This document shows positions 28,527 through 37,723 of a DNA stretch of 64,000 bases, piece after piece (position 1 is the stretch's first letter; each line of letters opens with the position of its first letter). The stretch is taken from assembly GCA_910587145.1 (NCBI GenBank), contig CAJUMH010000001.1, positions 16,465 to 80,464 of the forward strand. Direction: 5' to 3'. The position numbers and the translations under genes were made by a program. Origin of the DNA: an uncultured Ruthenibacterium sp. Lineage in GTDB: Bacteria; Bacillota; Clostridia; Oscillospirales; Ruminococcaceae. The notes under the pieces were generated by a model, which saw only the letters and a program-made list of their open reading frames with translations, was not told the DNA's origin and made no database searches.

Positions 28527-30239
28527 ATGTATCAGCAGGAATATGAACGGTGGCTCGCCGCCGAGCTGGAAGACAGAGACCTGAAGCCGGAGCTGCTCAG
28601 CATTCAGGGCATCGACGCCGAGATTCAGGATCGTTTTGCCGTATCGCTGGAATTCGGCACGGCCGGCCTGCGCGGCGTTCTGGGCGCGGGCACCAATCGC
28701 ATGAACATCTATATGGTGCGCAAGGCCACACAGGGGCTTGCCAATTATTTAAACCGCCAAAGCGGCAAAAAAAGCGTCGCCATCTCTTACGACAGCCGCA
28801 TTAAAAGCGAAACGTTTGCCCACGAGGCCGCGCGCGTGCTGGCTGCAAACGGCGTGAAGGCGTATCTTTACAAAGAGCTGATGCCCGTTCCGGCGCTCAG
28901 CTTTGCAACGCGCCATCTGCACTGCGACGCCGGCATTATGGTAACGGCCAGCCACAACCCGGCCAAATACAACGGCTACAAGGCCTATGGGCCGGACGGC
29001 TGCCAGATGACGAGCGAGGCCGCCGACGCGGTGTATGCCGAGATGCAGGCAACCGATCTTTTTACGGGCGTAAAGCTGGCGGATTACGACGCCGCGCTCG
29101 CCGCCGGGCAAATTGAATACATCGGCCAGGATACCGTCGAGGCGCTGTACGAAAACATCAAGGCGCAGAGCGTGCGCCCGGGCCTGTGCAAAACGGCCGG
29201 CCTGAAGCTGGTATATTCGCCGCTGAACGGCTCGGGCCTTGTGCCGGTTACGCGCGTGCTTTCGGATATCGGCGTTACGGATATTACCGTGGTGCCCGAA
29301 CAGAAAGAGCCGGACGGCAACTTCCCCACCTGCCCGTACCCGAACCCCGAGATCCGCGAGGCGCTGGCTCTGGGCCTTGCGCTGGCAGAACAATCCGGCG
29401 CCGACCTGATGCTGGCGACCGACCCGGACGCCGACCGCGTGGGCATCGCCGTGCGCTGTGCCGACGGCAGCTACGAGCTGCTGAGCGGCAACGAGGTGGG
29501 CGTGCTGCTTTTGGATTATATCTGCAAGGCGCGCATTGAAAACGGCACGATGCCGAAAAACCCCGTATGCGTAAAATCCCTTGTCTCCACGCCGCTGGCC
29601 GACGCCGTTGCGGCGCACTACGGCGTAGAATGCCGCAATGTGCTCACGGGCTTTAAGTGGATCGGCGATCAGATCGCCGGGCTGGAGGCCGCCGGCGAGG
29701 TGGAGCGCTTCATCTTTGGCTTTGAGGAAAGCTACGGCTACCTTGCGGGCAGCTACGTGCGCGATAAGGACGCCGTGGTGGGCTCCATGCTCATCTGCGA
29801 GATGGCGGCCTACTACCGCAGCATCGGTTCGTCCATCAAGCAGGAGCTGGAGCGCATTTACGGCGAATACGGCCGCTACCTGAACAAGGTAAACAGCTTC
29901 GAGTTTGAAGGGCTTTCCGGCATGGAGACCATGACAAACATCATGGAGCGCCTGCGCAACAATCCCCCGGCGGAATTTGCGGGTTGCAAGGTGATTACCG
30001 TGGCCGACCACAAAAAGCGCGAAAAAACAGACGTTGCCACCGGCAAAACAGAGCCCATCAACCTGCCCGCCGCAAACGTGCTCATCTACACCCTCGAGGG
30101 CGGCGCGAGCGTGGTGGTGCGCCCCTCGGGCACCGAGCCGAAGATCAAAACCTATTTTACCACGCTGGGCAAAGATCTGGCCGAGGCCGAGGCCCAGCAG
30201 AAGGCGCTGGCCGCCGCGCTGCAGCCGCTGCTGAAATAA
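28527..30239 (+). CDS. Phospho-sugar mutase (phosphoglucomutase type)
   Basis: This 570-residue alpha-D-phosphohexomutase interconverts glucose 1- and 6-phosphate (or a related hexose or pentose phosphate). Features are the FGTAGLRG N-terminus, the phosphoserine loop TASHNP (Ser142), the Mg2+ site DPDADR, the sugar loop FGFEESYGYL and the phosphate-binding RPSGTEPKIK. Length fits the PgcA-type Bacillota enzymes, which also include phosphopentomutase-like members. No strong ribosome binding site is visible at ATG 28527 (TTATTG precedes it), but the conserved N-terminus begins here. A terminator follows at 30335-30387. Confidence 0.92.
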   Translation: MYQQEYERWLAAELEDRDLKPELLSIQGIDAEIQDRFAVSLEFGTAGLRGVLGAGTNRMNIYMVRKATQGLANYLNRQSGKKSVAISYDSRIKSETFAHEAARVLAANGVKAYLYKELMPVPALSFATRHLHCDAGIMVTASHNPAKYNGYKAYGPDGCQMTSEAADAVYAEMQATDLFTGVKLADYDAALAAGQIEYIGQDTVEALYENIKAQSVRPGLCKTAGLKLVYSPLNGSGLVPVTRVLSDIGVTDITVVPEQKEPDGNFPTCPYPNPEIREALALGLALAEQSGADLMLATDPDADRVGIAVRCADGSYELLSGNEVGVLLLDYICKARIENGTMPKNPVCVKSLVSTPLADAVAAHYGVECRNVLTGFKWIGDQIAGLEAAGEVERFIFGFEESYGYLAGSYVRDKDAVVGSMLICEMAAYYRSIGSSIKQELERIYGEYGRYLNKVNSFEFEGLSGMETMTNIMERLRNNPPAEFAGCKVITVADHKKREKTDVATGKTEPINLPAANVLIYTLEGGASVVVRPSGTEPKIKTYFTTLGKDLAEAEAQQKALAAALQPLLK

Positions 30240-30334
30240 GCCTTTTCGCTTCGGCGCAGCCGGGCGGCCGGCGTGCGCCGAAGCCGATGCGCGGCGGCTT
30301 GCGCCGCCTCTGCACAACCTACAAACAAGCAAAC

Positions 30335-30387
30335 AAGCCCGCAGCGGGCCGGGGATCAAAGCGGCCGGCCTGCGCGGGCTTTTCGTT
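30335..30387 (+). terminator. Terminator after the phosphoglucomutase gene
   Basis: AAGCCCGC (30335-30342) pairs with GCGGGCTT (30374-30381), with an inner GGCCGG/CCGGCC stem and a TTTTCGTTT tail. Another hairpin (CTTCGGCGCA with TGCGCCGAAG, 30249-30283) lies just after the stop codon. Together they should separate the mutase transcript from the giant gene downstream. Confidence 0.65.
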
Positions 30388-30410
30388 TGAAGCAAAGCGC
30401 GTCTGCCGAT

Positions 30411-30447
30411 CCCTTTGGCGCCGGTGCCCAAAGCGCCGGTCAAAGGG
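30411..30447. promoter_or_regulatory. Inverted repeat before the giant ATPase gene
   Basis: CCCTTTG (30411-30417) and CAAAGGG (30441-30447) flank two direct copies of GCGCCGG (30418-30424 and 30433-30439). It lies 32 nt before the giant gene start and could be an operator or an RNA hairpin. No good -35/-10 pair is visible near it. Confidence 0.45.
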
Positions 30448-30478
30448 CATTGTCCAAAAAACTTGTGGGAGGGATTTT

Positions 30479-33400
30479 ATGGCCACCATGCAAGAGCTGA
30501 TGCAGCAGAGCATTCCCCTTGGGCGCCCCGTTACCGTCACATTGAAAAACGGCAAGGAGCTGGAGGGAACACTGCGCCAGTTTGACGAAACGCTGTTTTA
30601 CCTGCAGTTCCCAAACGGAAACCTGCAGCCGGTCTCTTACGAGCTTGTGGGCACCTACGAGCTGTCGGAGAGCGCCGTCTCGGCGCAGGGCGCGGCAAAC
30701 GCGGCCGATCTGCCGGGCGCGCAGCGCCTTTCGGCCGAGGGCCTGTGCGCAGAGATCCGGGATTCCGCAATTGGCCTTGCGGCACTGCAAAAGCAGCTGC
30801 GCAAAGAGTCCCCCTCGCTGTATCAGGCCTGCGGCTCCGCCCTGGAGGCACTGAACCACGCCATAAAAGTAAACGAAACGGCGGTAAAGTTCGGCCGCAC
30901 GCCGCGCGTGCTCTCGTCGCTGTTGGAGTGCTCCCGCGGGGATCCGGGCAATTCCTGCCTTCTGGCGCTGCTTGGCGAGGCCGCCCTGCTGGCAAAGGAC
31001 GCGAAGCTTGCCGAAAGCGCGCTCGCCGGCTATGAACGGGATTGGTCGGAGGCTTGCTATTCCTCGCTGAATTTGCTGCGGCTTTTGTGCGCGCTTTCCC
31101 TGCAAAGCGAGAACCGCTCTGTTCTGCTGCGGCTTTGCGAAAAATGCCCTTCCGCCCACCGGCCCGCCTGCGCAAAGGCAATGCTGTATCTGCTCGCAGA
31201 GCTGGGGATCCCCTCCGGTCTTTCTGCGGGCGCGCAGCCGGAAGACGCGGCGGTATTCGCCGCGCTTGCGGAAAAGCTGAGGGCGCCCGCCGCAAACGCC
31301 GCCGGCCCCGCGGGCTCTGCCGCCGCGCCCGCGGCCGCCGCTTTTGCCGCAGAGGCCGCCTTACCGCCGTCAGACGAGGCCCCGCACGCCGCACCTGCGG
31401 CGGCCGCAGCAGCCGTGCCTGCCCCTTCCTCAAAGCATCTTCAGGGCACCGTTACCGCCTATTTTCCCTCAACCGGCTTCGGGATCCTTACCGATATGCA
31501 TGGCTCGGAATATCAGTTTGTCGCCGCCAATCTGGCAGAGGCCGAAGACAAGCCGTATCTCGCGCCCGGCGTGGCGGTGTGGTTTACCAAAAGCACTGTG
31601 TACAGCAAAAAAAAGCAGCAGATGGTAGACGCCGCCGGAAACATTGTGCTCGCGGAGCAGAAAACCGCCGCTGTTCTGCCAAAGCCCAACGTTCAGATTG
31701 ATTTTGGCAAATACAAATTCATCGAGGGCGAAACGCTTGTGGTGCGCAGTAAAGCCGGGACTGAGCTTGTGGGGCAATATCGCTCGCAGAACGGCCATTC
31801 CGTTTTGCTGCAGACGGCGGACGGCAGCGAGATCTCGATTCCTTTTTCCGAGATGGACGCGCTCTTTTTCTGCGGCCTCATCACCTCCTACAACGTGTTC
31901 AGCGCCTCCGGGCGCATCAATAACGATTACGTCTTCCGCATCACAAATGTCATCAACAAGCAGCTGGTGCATTTGCTCAAAATCGGAAAATACAATTTCT
32001 ATCCCTGCCTGTATTCGCTCATCATCGACGGCACCTCCTCCTATATCAACACTGTGGATTTTTTTGCCAAAGAGCTCTGCGAGCAGCTTGTCTGGAAGGC
32101 CGGCAGGATCTTTGGCGTGTACGAATCGGGCAACTATTTCTCCGTAGACGGCGAAAACCGCTGCTACGAGAGCATTCTCTCCGACAGCACCGTGCTGCGA
32201 TATTTGCGCGGGGGCGATTTTCTGCAGCAGGAGGTTTTTTACAAAACGGTGTTTCACCGCACGGTGGACGGCCGGCGCAAGGGCAAGCTTTCTGTCAGTG
32301 TCATTGATATCCGCAGCAAATACCAGATCGGCAAGGTAACGGAGCTGCTGGGTGTCGAACATCAAAATGCCCGGGTGCAGTGCGGCTCGCATTTCTATAT
32401 TTGCCACTCGGAACAAAAGCAGCTTTCGCCGGATGCGGCGGTGAAGGCAGCCCTCGGGTGCGATGAACAGGGCGTGCTCGTTGCCGCCGTCTGCAGCCGC
32501 GGCGATCTTTCGCTGCCCACGTTTGCAGAGGAGATCCGGCGAAAAAAAGACGCGCTGGAATCCGCGCTGCGCAGCGCCGAGGCAGCGGGTGATGTAGAGC
32601 AGCAGCTTTCGCTCACCCGGCAGCTTTTAGAGCAGCTGCTGACAAGCCCCGAGAGCGCGCTGGAAAACATCTTCCAGCTGTGTGTACGCTACGGCCGCCT
32701 GCCGTATGCCGCTCAGGTGATGGCGCAATACGGCTATATGCTCCCCGCGCCGCAGTTCTCCGCTGTTATGATGCAGTTGGAGGCTCTTTTGGGCAACGAG
32801 GCCGCCGCGATCGGCCATGCGCGCCAGTACCTGCTTTGCTCGGAGGGTGACGATGCGTTTTTGCTCTCGGCGGCGCGGGCGATTATTTATCAAAAAATCT
32901 CCGCGGATTCGCTGCAGGAGCACATTTTGCAGCGCAAGCCGCTGCGTTTTGTTCCCCGCATCGGCTATTTTGACAGCCGCACCCGCTCGGGCTATATTCT
33001 TTGGGACGAGGGAAAGCTAAACTTCTCGCACAAAGACGTTGTGGATTACGATCCCTCGGCAATCGATCCGGATCAATTTGTTTATCATGTCTCGTTCGAA
33101 ATCGACCGCAGCAGGCCCGTGCCCAAGGCAAGCGAGGTGCGCATTCTGGATACGCTGCCGCGGGAGGGCTCCGGCCGCGAGGCGGACAGCGCCCGCGAGG
33201 AACCCGCCGCGGGCGTTCCCGATCCCGGCATGAGCGCCTTTGATTTTCCCTGGGAAGACGAGATCCCGTTTTCCTCCGCCGCCGTAATGACGCTGCTGGA
33301 ATTCAAGCGCGACAATTTTGATTGGAACGGCATCATCGGCTATCTGCCTACGGCGGACCGGAAAAAAATCAAAAACGGCGAGTTTACGGGCACGGCGGCC

Positions 33401-36094
33401 GAGGCGGAGGCGCTGATCAATTTGCTGCGCAACTGCTATAAAAAAAGGCCCGAATTTTTCCAGGCCACACCGGCGGAGGTGCGCCCCAACTTTTTGCTGT
33501 TGGCCGCAAAGCTGCACAAAAGCTTTGCCCGGGAGGACGGCGAGGCCTTTTTCCACCCGCAAACCGGCAACCGGATCCTGTTCGATTACGCGCTGCGGTA
33601 TTTGAGCGGGAACAACGCGCGGGAGCAGGCCGAAGTAGAATACTATTGCGAGAGCGTTTTTCGGAACGATTTTCCCGATTCGGTGCGCTATCGCATGGAG
33701 GCCCGCTGTCTTGCCGCGTATTTCGCGGGCACGGCGGAGATCGACCTCAACCGCTGCGCGGAGCGCAGCGCCATTGTCAAGATTTTGCGCCGCCCGTGCG
33801 TCGATCCGCTCGGCCTTTCCAAAATGCTGCTCAACCTGCCGGAGCCCATTTTGGACGAGCTGCTCGACAGCCTGCCCGCCCCGCTGCTGAAGGAGATCGC
33901 GCACACCATCATCGTGCAGCTGAACAACGCCGATATCAGCGGTGAAATGGGCCTTCGGGACGCCGTAAAGCAGTACTATACCGATTACCATTACTATTTG
34001 AAGGACTTCGGCAAAAAGCTCACCAACCCCGCGCGCACCCTCGTCAACGACGTGCAGTTTTTCCTCGAACAGTTTGAAACCGTTACCGAGAGCATCGGCA
34101 AGCACCTGTTCGATACGGACGAAGCGTATCTTGCCAAGATCCGCAAAATCGTCAACGATATCAAAACCGAGCTTCAGATGGAAGAGATCGGCAGCAAAAC
34201 AGTGCGGCTGCAGCTGGAATGGCAGAACATTCAAAGCCTCCTGCGCTCCATCGGGAAGCACCCCTCGCAGCTTTCGTTTGAATCGCTGCGCCCGTTTTTG
34301 ATGGGCGGCCAAAAGGCGCTCGCTGATTATTTAAACCGCCAGTACGAGTTGTTCCCGCCGCGGCTTACCGTGCGCCACTACGGCCTGCGCAACAACGACC
34401 GGCAGGAGACCATTGAGCTTTCCAACGACGAAAACCGGCTGCCGGCCAACAACGTAAAGGTGCTGCACGCCGCGCCCTACGGCCAGCCCAAGGGCTTTAT
34501 CGTAGACGCCAAGGGCAGCCGCCCCATTCTGGGCAACGGCCAGCAGATCGACAGCGGCAAAGCCGCCGAGATCAGCATTCCCATCCTGCTGGACCGCGCC
34601 CTCGCGCCGGACGTGCTGGAGCTGTCGCTGGATCTTTCCTATGAATATATCGTCCGCTACGACGCAGAGCTCGGCGCCGCGGAAACCGAGGTGCGCGAGC
34701 TGCGCGGGCAGATCATCCAGATCCCGCTGAATATCCTGAACACCGATCTTATCGGGGAAAACCCCTATTCCAAGTTTGCCAGCGGCGACGTGATGAAGCC
34801 GGACGACGCCGACGCAAAAAAAATGTTTTTCGGCCGCGATGCCGAGATCGCGGATATCTGCAAAATGCTCGTCGGTGCCGACGGCAGGCTGAAGGCGGGC
34901 AGCATTGTGGCTATTTACGGGCAAAAGCGCTGCGGCAAATCCTCCGTGATGTTCTTTTTGGGCGAGGAGCTCAAGCGCCGCTGCCCCGGCACGATCGTGC
35001 TTGCCATCAACGCGCAGGGCAAGGGCATCGGCTCCGGAGACGACCGCGATTTCTATTACCGCAGCCTGCTCAGCGATGTCTGCACGCAGCTGCAAACCCA
35101 GATCCGCCGCACGCCCGGCCTGCGGGATGCGCTGCGTCTGGCCCAGCTGCGGCCGCCTACGGTGCGGGATATCGTCGGAGAATTCGGCGAGATGTATTTC
35201 CATGAATTTTTTCAGAATTTCCGCGAACAGCTTGGCGGCCAATACACCGTCCTTCTGATGGTGGACGAGTTCACGCAGATCTACATCCATATGAAGCGGC
35301 ACAAAATCAACGAGGATTTCCTGAACCGCTGGCGCGCCATGATCCACGACAACGGCTTTGCCAACATCATCGTCGGCCAAGATTTTATGGATAAATTCAC
35401 CACCGATGAGGAAATCACCTCGCAAAATCTGGGCGGCGCCGTCAACGGTTTGGGCACGATGGGGCGCAAGCGGCTCACCTATCTGGACAAAAATGCCGCG
35501 CGCGATATGATCGAAACGCCCGTCCGCTTTTCCGACGGCAGCAGCCGCTACCGCGGCCAGCTGGGCGAGGAGGCCGTCAATTACATCTACGATCTCACCG
35601 GCGGCAGCGCGTTCTATCTGATGAAATTCTGCAACGCGCTGGTGGACTATATGCGCGACTACGGCGAACAGCTTGTCTCGAAAAGCCTTGTGGATACCGT
35701 TGCGCGGGGCTATGTGTTCGATACGCTGAACGACCCCATCAGCAAAACCGATTTCGATCCCATCTTCAACGAATACAGCTATCGGGATCTGCCCACGGGC
35801 AGCGAGCCGGGCGAGGGTGAGGCCGATATCAGCATTCAGGTGCGCGACGAGATCAAAAAGACATACCGGCTGTTAAAGCAGATCGCCGATCTTGCGGACA
35901 GCCAGGGCGTTTGCAGCGTACGCAAGCTGCGCTGGGACGATCGCGAGGAGCGCGACCGCTATCTGCGCTCGCTGATGATCCGGGGCGTACTCACCGACCG
36001 CAACAGGCGGGACATTACGACCGAGCAGGTAGATCAACTGGATGTCAAGATCAAGGTCCAGCTGTTTTCCATCTGGCTGAAGGACAGGGGGTAA
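30479..36094 (+). CDS. Giant Sm-like/cold-shock-like STAND-type ATPase (1871 aa)
   Basis: I do not recognise a named family for the whole protein. By eye the order is: Sm-like beta segment (15-63, VTVTLKNGKELEGTLRQFDE); helical region (75-270); Ala/Pro linker (270-318); cold-shock-like segment (321-393); second Sm-like segment (413-465); uncertain region; helical region (680-815); second cold-shock-like segment (822-890); long helical region (935-1290); beta-rich segment (1292-1420). A STAND-type P-loop ATPase follows (FFGRDAEI at 1450-1457, Walker A GQKRCGKSS 1481-1489, Walker B LLMVDE ending 1597), then a winged helix (1789-1868). The ATG at 30479 has GGGAGGG at ideal spacing; the 165-residue upstream extension overlaps the mutase gene and is rejected. 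The partner gene starts 6 nt later. Inference: an ATP-switched nucleic-acid sensor. Confidence 0.85.
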   Translation: MATMQELMQQSIPLGRPVTVTLKNGKELEGTLRQFDETLFYLQFPNGNLQPVSYELVGTYELSESAVSAQGAANAADLPGAQRLSAEGLCAEIRDSAIGLAALQKQLRKESPSLYQACGSALEALNHAIKVNETAVKFGRTPRVLSSLLECSRGDPGNSCLLALLGEAALLAKDAKLAESALAGYERDWSEACYSSLNLLRLLCALSLQSENRSVLLRLCEKCPSAHRPACAKAMLYLLAELGIPSGLSAGAQPEDAAVFAALAEKLRAPAANAAGPAGSAAAPAAAAFAAEAALPPSDEAPHAAPAAAAAAVPAPSSKHLQGTVTAYFPSTGFGILTDMHGSEYQFVAANLAEAEDKPYLAPGVAVWFTKSTVYSKKKQQMVDAAGNIVLAEQKTAAVLPKPNVQIDFGKYKFIEGETLVVRSKAGTELVGQYRSQNGHSVLLQTADGSEISIPFSEMDALFFCGLITSYNVFSASGRINNDYVFRITNVINKQLVHLLKIGKYNFYPCLYSLIIDGTSSYINTVDFFAKELCEQLVWKAGRIFGVYESGNYFSVDGENRCYESILSDSTVLRYLRGGDFLQQEVFYKTVFHRTVDGRRKGKLSVSVIDIRSKYQIGKVTELLGVEHQNARVQCGSHFYICHSEQKQLSPDAAVKAALGCDEQGVLVAAVCSRGDLSLPTFAEEIRRKKDALESALRSAEAAGDVEQQLSLTRQLLEQLLTSPESALENIFQLCVRYGRLPYAAQVMAQYGYMLPAPQFSAVMMQLEALLGNEAAAIGHARQYLLCSEGDDAFLLSAARAIIYQKISADSLQEHILQRKPLRFVPRIGYFDSRTRSGYILWDEGKLNFSHKDVVDYDPSAIDPDQFVYHVSFEIDRSRPVPKASEVRILDTLPREGSGREADSAREEPAAGVPDPGMSAFDFPWEDEIPFSSAAVMTLLEFKRDNFDWNGIIGYLPTADRKKIKNGEFTGTAAEAEALINLLRNCYKKRPEFFQATPAEVRPNFLLLAAKLHKSFAREDGEAFFHPQTGNRILFDYALRYLSGNNAREQAEVEYYCESVFRNDFPDSVRYRMEARCLAAYFAGTAEIDLNRCAERSAIVKILRRPCVDPLGLSKMLLNLPEPILDELLDSLPAPLLKEIAHTIIVQLNNADISGEMGLRDAVKQYYTDYHYYLKDFGKKLTNPARTLVNDVQFFLEQFETVTESIGKHLFDTDEAYLAKIRKIVNDIKTELQMEEIGSKTVRLQLEWQNIQSLLRSIGKHPSQLSFESLRPFLMGGQKALADYLNRQYELFPPRLTVRHYGLRNNDRQETIELSNDENRLPANNVKVLHAAPYGQPKGFIVDAKGSRPILGNGQQIDSGKAAEISIPILLDRALAPDVLELSLDLSYEYIVRYDAELGAAETEVRELRGQIIQIPLNILNTDLIGENPYSKFASGDVMKPDDADAKKMFFGRDAEIADICKMLVGADGRLKAGSIVAIYGQKRCGKSSVMFFLGEELKRRCPGTIVLAINAQGKGIGSGDDRDFYYRSLLSDVCTQLQTQIRRTPGLRDALRLAQLRPPTVRDIVGEFGEMYFHEFFQNFREQLGGQYTVLLMVDEFTQIYIHMKRHKINEDFLNRWRAMIHDNGFANIIVGQDFMDKFTTDEEITSQNLGGAVNGLGTMGRKRLTYLDKNAARDMIETPVRFSDGSSRYRGQLGEEAVNYIYDLTGGSAFYLMKFCNALVDYMRDYGEQLVSKSLVDTVARGYVFDTLNDPISKTDFDPIFNEYSYRDLPTGSEPGEGEADISIQVRDEIKKTYRLLKQIADLADSQGVCSVRKLRWDDREERDRYLRSLMIRGVLTDRNRRDITTEQVDQLDVKIKVQLFSIWLKDRG

Positions 36095-36100
36095 TCGGGC

Positions 36101-37705
36101 ATGGAGCATCTTTTCGATTTGCATCATCCGGCCGCCGGCGCGTATTTTTACGGCCGGGAGCAGGAGCTGGCATTTTTTGAAAAAAATCTGTTCGAGCCGG
36201 CGGCAGGCGGCGCCAGCCGGTATTATTCGCTCACCGGCATGAACCGCATCGGCAAAAGCTCGCTTGTGCGGGAGCTGTGCCGCCGGTTTCGGCAGACGGG
36301 CAGCCCCAATGTAACCGTTATCGAAACAAGCCTCGAACAGGCGGGCGGCTTTTGGCATTACTGGATCTTTTGCGTGCTGAAGCCGTTGTTCTCGCAGCCG
36401 GATTTTAACGCCACGCTGGAAAGCCTGTACCCGGAGGATGCGGCCCAGATGCGGGAGATCCGCGAGTATTTTTTTACCAAAGAGCACTGGACGCCCTTGT
36501 TTGAGGGCGACCCCGTGGAGGACATGGTGGCGAAGGACTATCTGGGGCAGCTGTTCCCGATGCTGTACGATGCGGGAAGGTACCTGATTTTGGTGATCGA
36601 CGAGTTCGACCGGGCCGGTAAGGTGTTCGGGCTGCGGGAAGAAAACTTCGGCTGGCTGCGCAGCCTGCTGCAAAGCAACGACCGCGGGCTCTCCGTGATC
36701 ACCATTTCCCGGCGCAGCATTCGTTTTATCGAGCAAAACTGCTTTGGCGGCTCCACCTTCGACGGCATCTTCAGCAAACGGGGCCTGTTCGGCTATTCCA
36801 ACAGCGAGCTGGACGCCTATTTTGCCCTGCTGGAGCGGCACGGCCTTGCGCCGAGCGAAGCGCAGCGGCGCGAGATCTGGTACTACTGCGGCCGCTCGCC
36901 ATACTATCTGGCCATTATGGCCGAGGCGCTCCTGCGGGACGGCTCCGCCGTGCCTCAAACCGTGAGCGGGCAGTTTGTCGACAGCTTTGAGGCCATTATC
37001 TCGCTGCTGCGCGAGGAATCGCTGCTAACGCCGATGCTGCAAATGTTCGTGGGCCCCAAATACGATCTGAACCGGTCCGATCTGCAAAAGCTCGTGGCAA
37101 TGGGCTATTGCATGAACCGCTCGGCGCTGTACTGCCGCACCGGCGGCGAGGACGAATACGCCGATTATTTCGACGCGGACGGCACCGGAGAATATCTGAC
37201 GGCCTGCGGGTATTTTATCGACTATCTGCACGAGGTGAACCACAACGAGGCGGAAAACATCTGGCCGAAGCTCTCCTTCACCGAGCGCAGGCTGCGCAAA
37301 ACCATCGAGTGCGAATACAAAAAGCGTTATCCCGGCGTATGGAAGCAGCGGCTGAAGGCGGACGCGCAGAAAAACGGCGCCAAAGAGCTGCACGAGGCAT
37401 TTTTGCACAGGCACGAGGCTGTTTACAAAAAGGCGGGGGCAGCGCAGCAAAAGGCCGTGGGCAACAGCATTCTGAACGTCGTCAGCATCAGGCTGCTGGG
37501 CGATCTGATGCGGGATCAATGGAACGTGTTCCAAAGGTATTTCACCTGCAATGCCCGCGATTTTTCGGCCAGGATCGAGCTGCTGTATCTGGCCCGAAAC
37601 CCGATCTCGCACAGCAACGGCGAGCTGCTTACGCCGGCGGATATCGCCGCGGTGGAAGAGGTGTGCGACGAATTTAACGCATCTCTCGACCGCGCGGACA
37701 TTTAA
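36101..37705 (+). CDS. STAND-type ATPase with C-terminal HEPN-like domain
   Basis: This 534-residue protein has an N-terminal P-loop ATPase: YFYGREQEL (15-23), Walker A GMNRIGKSS (46-54), Walker B YLILVIDEFD (Asp167-Glu168), then STAND-type helical extensions. Residues about 430-534 form an all-helical C-terminal domain with RNPISH (Arg499-His504). This is the R-x4-H active-site motif of HEPN ribonucleases, including the Swt1-type group. It starts 6 nt after the giant gene stop and both share the F-x-G-R-x-x-E start, so they are one operon and probably one complex. Inference: ATP-controlled RNase effector. It could alternatively bind RNA without cutting it. Confidence 0.85.
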   Translation: MEHLFDLHHPAAGAYFYGREQELAFFEKNLFEPAAGGASRYYSLTGMNRIGKSSLVRELCRRFRQTGSPNVTVIETSLEQAGGFWHYWIFCVLKPLFSQPDFNATLESLYPEDAAQMREIREYFFTKEHWTPLFEGDPVEDMVAKDYLGQLFPMLYDAGRYLILVIDEFDRAGKVFGLREENFGWLRSLLQSNDRGLSVITISRRSIRFIEQNCFGGSTFDGIFSKRGLFGYSNSELDAYFALLERHGLAPSEAQRREIWYYCGRSPYYLAIMAEALLRDGSAVPQTVSGQFVDSFEAIISLLREESLLTPMLQMFVGPKYDLNRSDLQKLVAMGYCMNRSALYCRTGGEDEYADYFDADGTGEYLTACGYFIDYLHEVNHNEAENIWPKLSFTERRLRKTIECEYKKRYPGVWKQRLKADAQKNGAKELHEAFLHRHEAVYKKAGAAQQKAVGNSILNVVSIRLLGDLMRDQWNVFQRYFTCNARDFSARIELLYLARNPISHSNGELLTPADIAAVEEVCDEFNASLDRADI

Positions 37706-37723
37706 GCCAAGGAGGTTATTTTT

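Noticed and set aside
29984-30478. 165-residue N-terminal extension of the giant ATPase
   Set aside because: It overlaps the end of the phosphoglucomutase gene and two hairpins, is Arg-rich, and lacks a ribosome binding site, while ATG 30479 has GGGAGGG.
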